A DNA stretch of 64,000 bases from Microcoleus sp. FACHB-672. Lineage in GTDB: Bacteria; Cyanobacteriota; Cyanobacteriia; Cyanobacteriales; Oscillatoriaceae. The notes under the pieces are model-generated. The model was given only the letters and a program-made list of their open reading frames with translations, was not told the DNA's origin and made no database searches. Positions 57,698-64,000 of the stretch are shown here, one piece after another (within the stretch, counting starts at the first letter, position 1; each line of letters opens with the position of its first letter). The translations under genes and the position numbers were made by a program. Where the stretch lies: the NCBI RefSeq assembly GCF_014695725.1, contig NZ_JACJOU010000004.1, positions 248,001-312,000 on the forward strand, given 5' to 3'.

Positions 57698-58942
57698 ATG
57701 CATCTCATTCCCAGAATCAAGTTTGGCAAAATTTGCGCTGGTGCCGGCTTGGGAATTGCCATCGTACTAAACACCCTCACCCCTGTAGCTCAAGCAATAC
57801 CGGCACCTCATCCACCGAAACCTCACACAGTCCAGTCGAGTTCTGAAAACTCCGCCGGCCCTCAACGGGCAAGCAGTCAAGCTCAATTACTTGGCGATCC
57901 CGTAGGCTATTCTCTCAATGGACAGCACGTCGTCTACCGGGGCGAAGATGGCCATATCTACGAACTTTGGTTTGACCGTAACGAATGGAAACAGGTCAAC
58001 TTAACGAAAGAAGCTAACGCACCTCTTGCAGCCGGAAACCCCAGCGGCTACTCGTTGGGAAGCTTGCACGTTGTCTACCGGGGCGAAGATGGCCACATCC
58101 ACGAACTTTGGTTTGACGACGATCAGTGGAAGCATACTGACTTAACCCAAGAAGCCCAAGCACCTCTAGCAGCCGGAGAACCTGTGGGATATGTTCTGGA
58201 AAGCCAGCACGTTCTCTACCGGAGTTCAGATGGCCACATTCATGAACTTTGGTTTGACGCGGATCAGTGGAAGCACACCAATTTAACTCAGGAAGCCCAA
58301 GCACCGCTAGCTGCCGGTGATCCATCTGGCTACTCTCTGGGAAGCCTGCACGTCGTCTATCGAGGCACAGATGGCCACATCCACGAACTTTGGTTCGCCC
58401 CAGATGCCCTCAATAACAAGTGGCGTCATGAAGACTTAACAGAGGCAACAAAAGCCCCTTTAGCAGCCGGAGAACCTGTGGGTTACGTCCTCAAAAGCCT
58501 GCACGTCCTCTATCGAGGGACAGATGGTCAGATCCATGAGCTTTGGTTCGACACTAAAGCGTTTAATAAAAAATGGCGTCACAGCAATTTAACTGAAGCG
58601 GCGAAGGCACCTCTAGCGGCAGGAGATCCCACCGGCTATTCTCTGGGAAGCCTGCACGTCGTTTATCGGGGAAACGATAACCAAATCCACGAACTTTGGT
58701 TCGATAACAAAGGATTTAATCAGGATTGGGAGTACACAAATTTAACCGAGGAAGCCAAAGCACCACCGGCAGCCGGAGATCCATCGGGATATGTCCTGGG
58801 AAGCCAGCACGTCGTCTACCGGGGCGAAGATGGCAAAATTCACGAACTTTGGTTTGACAATAAGGCATTTAATCAACGGTGGAAATATGCCAACTTAACC
58901 GAGGAAGCGAACGCGCCGGCATCGGAAACAGGTCAAAGGTAG
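57698..58942 (+). CDS. secreted seven-unit beta-propeller (lectin-like) protein
   Basis: 414 residues from the ATG at 57698; a longer in-frame start at 57602 is less likely. The signal peptide (about 11-32) ends near AQA-IPA. After a Pro/Ser-rich linker come seven repeats of about 47-51 residues. Each carries a GYxLxSxHVVYRGxDGxIHELWF core followed by a W(K/R)-N/D-L-T-x-E-A-x-A-PxAAG strand. Seven units of this size suggest a seven-bladed beta-propeller, such as lectins of the PLL/fungal-fucose-lectin type, though ligand residues cannot be proven. Alternate units (GYSLGSLHVVYRG vs GYVLxSQHVLYRG) point to growth by duplication of pairs. Confidence 0.8.
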   Translation: MHLIPRIKFGKICAGAGLGIAIVLNTLTPVAQAIPAPHPPKPHTVQSSSENSAGPQRASSQAQLLGDPVGYSLNGQHVVYRGEDGHIYELWFDRNEWKQVNLTKEANAPLAAGNPSGYSLGSLHVVYRGEDGHIHELWFDDDQWKHTDLTQEAQAPLAAGEPVGYVLESQHVLYRSSDGHIHELWFDADQWKHTNLTQEAQAPLAAGDPSGYSLGSLHVVYRGTDGHIHELWFAPDALNNKWRHEDLTEATKAPLAAGEPVGYVLKSLHVLYRGTDGQIHELWFDTKAFNKKWRHSNLTEAAKAPLAAGDPTGYSLGSLHVVYRGNDNQIHELWFDNKGFNQDWEYTNLTEEAKAPPAAGDPSGYVLGSQHVVYRGEDGKIHELWFDNKAFNQRWKYANLTEEANAPASETGQR

Positions 58943-58972
58943 TGAGAGGGGGAGACGGCAGGGGGCACTCTT

Positions 58973-60286
58973 TCACTTGATTCCGTCATTCTCAATGCCG
59001 GTGTAGGTGCCGGCGGGGAACAGTCCTAACCAAGGATCGGAACTGGGTGTAAGAAAGAGTTCGGCATAGACGCGCTCGTTTAAGGTTGCTACATCGTCGG
59101 TACTTTCTCCGCGCACAAACCATTCGTGAATCTGCGTGTGAAACAAGTATTCGTTGCGAACGGTATCTAAAGCGATCGCTTGCTCAAAATTAGGCAAAAC
59201 CGGCACTAAAGCATTTTCACCTTTGCCGGCATAGGCTTGCGGATTCTTACTTCGCATCAACGCTTGGCTATTGGCATCGAGACGGGCGTCTGCGGCGTGG
59301 AGTTCGGCGAGTTGTGCCCATTTGGCGTCATCCATGACGGTTGGTAGTGTCTGGAGAGTGGGCGAAATCGCTCGCACAATGGGCAGTTCGACCCTCGATT
59401 TGGTCATTGCCAATTCACCGGCTTCTAAAGCGGTGGGGGGATTGCTTCCCGGCTGAAGATTATTCACGCTTCCCGGCAAGGGTAAGGAGATCCCTAGCTT
59501 CGATAAATCTGCTGTCCAAGCTACTTCAATATCCGCAAGGCGGGCGCTGTGATACTGGCTTAGAAATGCTTGGCGCTGGCTGCCGGCAAGCTGAGATGAT
59601 TGCTTGACAAGTTCTTCTATTTTTGATAGATGTTTCACAAAGGCTTGAGGGCCATACAATCCGGGCAAAGCATCAACGGGGCGTCCATCAGTATCAAGAA
59701 TGTAATGAATACTATTGCCGGTGAGGGTGCGCTCTAACCGGCGTCCATCCCCAAAATCAATCGTGACTCTAGGTGCCGGTCGTACAGATTCCCAGTGCAG
59801 AACAAAGCGATCACGCAGAATATTAGAAACTTCAGCATTTGGATACAGCGCGATGCGGAAAAACCGGCTATTAGCACAACTCAACTCTTCATCGAGCCGG
59901 CCTAACAAACGCAACGACAGAATCGGTTTGCCGGTGGCTTTTGCAACAGCTTTGGCTTGTTCTAAATCCGTGTGCCAGTACAAGCGTGAGGCGTAGCAGT
60001 CTCGCTGCTGGCAAATCGCATCCAGTGCGCTACTGAGTCGTTGCATCTGGGGACGGTTGCCTTGAAGTTGGCTGCGCTGCAACTCACTGCCATAAACTTC
60101 TAAAAACGCCTCAATTCCCTTTGCTCCTTGGGCGCGTAGCGCTGTAATCGCCTTGGCAGATTCAGAAGAACTTTCAGAGATAGCAGCGCGTGCTAGGACT
60201 TGCAGAGGCGTTTGAGCGAAAACCGGCTCTATAAACAGGCCGGCACAAACAAGCATTACAGCAGAAAGCGAACCATTGACTCTCAT
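58973..60286 (-). CDS. secreted thioredoxin-fold-like protein
   Basis: 437 residues from the ATG at 60286; an extra 17 residues upstream do not look like a signal. Sec signal at residues 6-25 (SLSAVMLVCAGLFIEPVFA). The middle of the protein (about 115-260) has a thioredoxin-like arrangement, DLEQAKAVAKATGKPILSLRL ending in a strand and the substrate-side DGRPVDALPGLYGPQAF, but the active site has a single Cys (SCANSRFF) rather than CxxC. The C-terminal 170 residues carry no recognised domain. A periplasmic location is likely; redox function is doubtful. Confidence 0.6.
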   Translation of the reverse strand: MRVNGSLSAVMLVCAGLFIEPVFAQTPLQVLARAAISESSSESAKAITALRAQGAKGIEAFLEVYGSELQRSQLQGNRPQMQRLSSALDAICQQRDCYASRLYWHTDLEQAKAVAKATGKPILSLRLLGRLDEELSCANSRFFRIALYPNAEVSNILRDRFVLHWESVRPAPRVTIDFGDGRRLERTLTGNSIHYILDTDGRPVDALPGLYGPQAFVKHLSKIEELVKQSSQLAGSQRQAFLSQYHSARLADIEVAWTADLSKLGISLPLPGSVNNLQPGSNPPTALEAGELAMTKSRVELPIVRAISPTLQTLPTVMDDAKWAQLAELHAADARLDANSQALMRSKNPQAYAGKGENALVPVLPNFEQAIALDTVRNEYLFHTQIHEWFVRGESTDDVATLNERVYAELFLTPSSDPWLGLFPAGTYTGIENDGIK

Positions 60287-60559
60287 CACAACTCTCCCGT
60301 TGATCGTAGCTTTCCCGTGGTAGCGCCCAAATTGCAAAAATTGTCAGACTTTGTACAGCAAGACGATGTTAACAGTTACGCCCGGTTCCGTCACCGGCAA
60401 GCTAGATAAAATCCTTTGCCCGCAACCACCGTCGGCAAGCCGAGATCACAGCATTGTCCCAAAAGATAGAGATCAAGAGGCTATAGGAACGATAGAATGA
60501 GCCTGATAAGACGAATCGGCGGTTTGTCTAAATAGTTCACAGCGGGAGATACCGGCAAG

Positions 60560-62851
60560 ATGCTTTCATACATTCTGGCGTTGACAGTCGCTCTTGGTAG
60601 CTTCGCCCTTTACATGGCTGCTTTCTTTTTTCCTGAAGTCCATCGTAAAGGGGACTTTATCTGGAGTGGCGTAGGACTGTTTTATGCCTTGGTGTTATGG
60701 TTTTGTGCCGGACGAATTACCGGCGCTGTGCTGTTGGGAGAAACCGCCAGCATTAGCTTACTCGGTTGGTTGGGTTGGCAAACTCTGAAATTAAGAAGGG
60801 AAGTCACTCCCTCCCAAGAGCGCACTCAAATCGCTGAACCAGAGAAGTTAACAGCGGGTGTATCTCAGGTAGGCGGAGGGCTGACAAACCTCTTCAAACG
60901 CAAGTCTAAATCGGCTCCTGTCCCCGTTGAAAATACAGTGGTGCCGACAGCAGATATTCCCCAGCCGGCTCAGATACCCCAGCCTATCGCTGAAGTTGAT
61001 GGTTCCTCTGTTAATCAGTTGGTTGAAACGGCAACTGAGCTACAAACACCGGCTTCTCAGGAAACGATTAGGCAAGAAACGCCTGTCTCAGAAGAAGCCA
61101 TTGCCGTCACAATGGCAGAAACGCTTTACGAGGAAATCGAGCAGGCAGCCAAGTCAGTCGCCTTTGAAGAAATCTTGCCCCCAGAGGCACGCCCAAACGC
61201 AACGCCTGCGCCTGAAGCCTTAGCTGCACCTCCAGAAGAAGTGCTGAATCCGGAAAGCCTGCGCCCAACGCCTGCGCCTGATGCTTTAGATGCGCCTCTA
61301 GAAGAAGTGCTGAATCCGGAAATCCCTTCGGTTAAAGAAGCGTTTATCTCCGCAAGAGAGGAAGTGCTTTCAGCGCCCGAACAAATTGAGCCGGCAAGCG
61401 GAGATACCCAGCCGATCACAACAAATGCGGAAGCACTCGAACAAGTAGAACCGGCAAGCGGAGATACCCAGCCGGTAACAACAAATATTGAAAATATGCC
61501 CGCCGCCGCCGCACTAGAAGGTGCAACCGGCGAATCTGACACATTAGAGGACGACGAATTTGACGATGAGGTGTTTGAGCCGGCACCCCCAACATCGGCA
61601 AAACCGCCCCAGAAGCCAACCGCAGTTAAGCGCCCTCAAGAGTCACGCCCGACTAAACCGACGGCAGCAGCCGATGGTGGGGCAAATCAACTGCTTGCGC
61701 CAGTCGCAGGTTTGATCTCCACCCTGCAAAACGGCATTCAAGGGTTGCTGAATAAAGTTAAAAAACCGAAAACTCAGCCGGAAAGGAAAACACCTTCATC
61801 GGCAAGCGTTTCCAAGCGGGTAGAAGAACAGTCACCCCTGCAAGTGGATGCAGTGCTTGAGGTATCTGTGGTTGACACAGTAATTACCGACGCAGAAATC
61901 GTCTCAGAATCAACAACAATTATCACAGACGCAAATAATCCCGATGCGCCCGTTACTGTTGTTGTTGAAGAATTAACGATTCTAACCGAGCCGGCAACCT
62001 CTACTGATAGCAGCACAGAGACGACAAGCCGGCTGGAAGCAATTCCCCCCAACCCTCCAAGTCCCGAACTCGTAGAAGCCGCCCAAGAATCTGCGAACGA
62101 AGTCACCGATTCCTCACAATCTCAAATCCCGATTGAGGAAATTGCGCCTGAAGTCGAACTCGCACCGCCGGCAGAAGGTTCTGACGAGGAAAACCTGGAA
62201 GTGAGCGCTGAGGCAGAACCTGAGCCGGCAGAAGCGCTTGATATTCCTCCCCTGGAAGCAACCCCGTTAGAATTAGAACCCACCTCATCGGCACTAACAA
62301 CCCCATCTGCATCAGAAGCACAATTCCCGACGCCAAGTATTGAGATCCCAATTCAACCCACCGCGCCAAAGACAGAAACCTCTGAATCAGAAAGCCGGCT
62401 GGAAGCCATTCCCCCCAATCCTCCCAGTCCCGAACTCGTAGAAGCAGCCCAAGAATCCGCCAACGAAGTCACCGATTCCTCACAATCTCAAATCCCGATT
62501 GAGGAAATTGCGCCTGAAGTCGAACTCGCACCGCCGGCAGAAGGTTTTGACGAGGAAAACTTGGAAGTAAGTGTTGAGGCGGAACCTGAGCCGGCAGAAG
62601 CGATTGATATTCCTCCCCTGGAAGCAACCCCAGTAGAATTAGAACCCACTCCGCCGGCATCGGCAACCCCATCTGCATCAGCACCCACCCCGTCGGCACC
62701 GGGAACCCCACCCCAAGCTGCTCAAAAGGATAACGTAGCCAAAGTAATGCGAGCCGGTAGACAAGATCCCGCCCTCGTAGAACCAGCTAAACGCTCCGCC
62801 GAAGCCAAATCTAAGAGCAATCCTAATGCCGACGAGGGAAAAGGGGCATAG
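60560..62851 (+). CDS. ycf66: Ycf66 family protein with enlarged acidic extension
   Basis: 763 residues. The first 85 residues are the Ycf66 core with three membrane segments: LALTVALGSFALYMAAFFFPE, DFIWSGVGLFYALVLW and ISLLGWLGWQTLKL. The remaining 680 residues are disordered, rich in Glu, Pro, Ala, Ser and Thr. They contain a basic patch near 110 (FKRKSKS), a Lys-rich patch near 395-410 and a duplicated stretch of about 88 residues. Ycf66 proteins are conserved in cyanobacteria and some plastids; their role is unknown. Typical members are much shorter, so this extension is lineage-specific. The gene is on its own. Confidence 0.92.
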   Translation: MLSYILALTVALGSFALYMAAFFFPEVHRKGDFIWSGVGLFYALVLWFCAGRITGAVLLGETASISLLGWLGWQTLKLRREVTPSQERTQIAEPEKLTAGVSQVGGGLTNLFKRKSKSAPVPVENTVVPTADIPQPAQIPQPIAEVDGSSVNQLVETATELQTPASQETIRQETPVSEEAIAVTMAETLYEEIEQAAKSVAFEEILPPEARPNATPAPEALAAPPEEVLNPESLRPTPAPDALDAPLEEVLNPEIPSVKEAFISAREEVLSAPEQIEPASGDTQPITTNAEALEQVEPASGDTQPVTTNIENMPAAAALEGATGESDTLEDDEFDDEVFEPAPPTSAKPPQKPTAVKRPQESRPTKPTAAADGGANQLLAPVAGLISTLQNGIQGLLNKVKKPKTQPERKTPSSASVSKRVEEQSPLQVDAVLEVSVVDTVITDAEIVSESTTIITDANNPDAPVTVVVEELTILTEPATSTDSSTETTSRLEAIPPNPPSPELVEAAQESANEVTDSSQSQIPIEEIAPEVELAPPAEGSDEENLEVSAEAEPEPAEALDIPPLEATPLELEPTSSALTTPSASEAQFPTPSIEIPIQPTAPKTETSESESRLEAIPPNPPSPELVEAAQESANEVTDSSQSQIPIEEIAPEVELAPPAEGFDEENLEVSVEAEPEPAEAIDIPPLEATPVELEPTPPASATPSASAPTPSAPGTPPQAAQKDNVAKVMRAGRQDPALVEPAKRSAEAKSKSNPNADEGKGA
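62027..62660 (+). repeat. duplicated segment inside the Ycf66 gene
   Basis: About 265 bases starting at 62027 (AGCCGGCTGGAAGC) recur at 62393, 366 bases away, nearly identical. They encode SRLEAIPPNPPSPELVEAAQ and the following ESANEVTDSSQSQIPIEE. An in-frame recent duplication. Confidence 0.85.
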
Positions 62852-63065
62852 GGGATTGGGCATGGGCATAGGGGATTGGGCATCGGACTCAGCACTCAGC
62901 ACTCAACTTGAGCGGCTGCGGTAGGCGGAGGTGAAAGGAGGCGAGCGAAGCGTAATCTCCATACTGTTTCACTCAGAACTCAAAGCTCTAAACTCAAAAC
63001 TTAAAACTGAGCACTCTACTCTTCCAATGCCCAATCCCCCATCCCCCATGCCCAATTGCCAATAC
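62852..63065. repeat. STRR-like foldback upstream of ileS
   Basis: GGGGATTGGGCATGGGCAT units on the left and AATGCCCAATCCCCCATCC units on the right form a long imperfect foldback. ACTCAGCACTCAGCACTCA direct repeats lie between, as also at about 39630-39650. It covers most of the spacer between ycf66 and ileS. Confidence 0.75.
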
Positions 63066-63133
63066 TCCTAACTGAACTCAAAGCGATAGAATGAGGGTTT
63101 AATTACCCTTCTACTATCGTTCGGGGTTCGATT

Positions 63134-64000
63134 GTGACAGAAGCGAAAACTTACAAAGATACCGTCAACTTGCCCCAGACTAAGTTTGATATGCGAGCTA
63201 GCGCTGTCAAACGGGAACCGGAATTGCAAAAATTTTGGGCAGAGCAACAGATTTATGAGCGGCTGTCGCAGGAAAATCCCGGCGAGTTGTTTATTTTGCA
63301 CGATGGCCCACCCTACGCCAATGGCGCACTCCACATTGGGCACGCCTTAAATAAAATTCTCAAAGACATCATCAACCGCTACCAACTACTACAAGGGCGC
63401 AAGGTTCGCTATGTCCCTGGCTGGGACTGTCACGGCTTGCCGATTGAGCTGAAAGTCTTGCAAGAAATGAAGCAAGAGGAGCGCAAACAACTCACGCCCT
63501 TGCAATTGCGCCACAAAGCCCGTGACTTTGCGGTTAAAACTGTGGAACAGCAAAGCCAGGACTTCCAGCGCTACGGCGTTTGGGGCGACTGGGCACACCC
63601 TTACCTGACTTTAAAACCTGAATACGAAGCTGCACAAATCGGCGTTTTTGGCAAAATGGTCTTGAAGGGCTATATCTACCGGGGACGCAAGCCGGTGCAC
63701 TGGAGTCCGAGTTCAAAAACAGCCCTTGCTGAAGCCGAACTGGAATATCCTGAAGGGCACACTTCGCGCAGCCTCTATGCTGCCTTCCAGATGACAGGTT
63801 TGGCGTCAAGCGTGCCGGCAGAATGGCAGAGTTATTTACCGGCTCTCGGCGTCGCCATCTGGACAACAACCCCTTGGACAATCCCCGCTAACCTCGCCGT
63901 CAGCGTCAACCCTGAACTTACTTACGCTGTAGTAGAAACGGCTGAAGATTCGGTTAAATACAAATATCTAATTGTGGCTGCTGATTTAGTTGAACGTCTT
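63134..64000 (+). CDS. ileS: isoleucyl-tRNA synthetase, N-terminal part
   Basis: From a GTG at 63134 the frame runs off the right edge; 289 residues are seen. The start matches cyanobacterial IleS, which begin with (M/V)[11 protein letters not shown]. The catalytic-domain motif [19 protein letters not shown] contains the HIGH signature near residue 65. The following WDCHGLPIE and the CP1-region entry [20 protein letters not shown] are also visible; so is [15 protein letters not shown]. The KMSKS motif and anticodon-binding domain lie beyond the window. It charges tRNA-Ile and edits valine. The 5' spacer is occupied by the foldback repeat, leaving about 70 bases for a promoter. Confidence 0.95.
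   Translation, partial: MTEAKTYKDTVNLPQTKFDMRASAVKREPELQKFWAEQQIYERLSQENPGELFILHDGPPYANGALHIGHALNKILKDIINRYQLLQGRKVRYVPGWDCHGLPIELKVLQEMKQEERKQLTPLQLRHKARDFAVKTVEQQSQDFQRYGVWGDWAHPYLTLKPEYEAAQIGVFGKMVLKGYIYRGRKPVHWSPSSKTALAEAELEYPEGHTSRSLYAAFQMTGLASSVPAEWQSYLPALGVAIWTTTPWTIPANLAVSVNPELTYAVVETAEDSVKYKYLIVAADLVERL

Overview
The window comes from a cyanobacterium, probably a filamentous, Oscillatoriales/Microcoleus-like one. The species cannot be named from sequence alone. Supporting evidence is a Ycf66-family protein, ferredoxin-type sulfite reductase, an NdbB-type type-II NADH dehydrogenase, DUF3110, DUF1400 and DUF92/VTE6-like proteins, and Ser/Thr kinases fused to TPR repeats. There are also heptad-type short tandem repeats between genes and frequent starts without a Shine-Dalgarno motif. 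CCGGC/GCCGGC words recur at striking density in genes and spacers.

Layout. 1-5.4 kb: end of an NmrA-like oxidoreductase, a DUF92 (phytyl-phosphate-kinase-like) membrane protein, a VOC protein, two tandem paralogous alpha/beta hydrolases, DoxX and NdbB. 5.4-6 kb: a 5'-truncated glycosyltransferase relic. 6.5-14.2 kb: an amphipathic Ala/Lys/Pro protein, a TPR protein, rsmE, sir, a small barrel-like protein and recA. 14.4-19.6 kb: small secreted and hypothetical proteins, a NurA-domain nuclease, a decayed IS1-type transposase, a SnoaL-like protein and a HAD phosphatase.

20.2-30.6 kb is the most unusual part. Three consecutive paralogous genes each fuse an APC-type amino-acid permease to PAS domains and a complete histidine kinase. 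The second also carries a GAF domain with both cysteine signatures of a DXCF cyanobacteriochrome (Cys760 and Cys788, 28 residues apart). This predicts a light-responsive transporter-kinase. No response regulator lies in the window.

30.6-46 kb: rlmN, a small zinc ribbon, a GT2-TPR protein, two Ser/Thr kinase-TPR proteins flanking two small stress proteins, a DUF1400 protein, a fasciclin protein, a GNAT enzyme, a repeat-rich secreted protein, a glutathione transferase, a HerA-type ATPase (the usual partner of NurA) and a holin-like membrane protein. 46-64 kb: a giant TamB-like protein, an RTX protein, DUF3110, murQ, gnd, a seven-unit beta-propeller-like secreted protein, a secreted thioredoxin-fold protein, an enlarged Ycf66 protein and the 5' part of ileS.

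Most genes are transcribed singly or in short runs, and convergent pairs are separated by strong hairpins. No rRNA, tRNA or CRISPR array was recognised.
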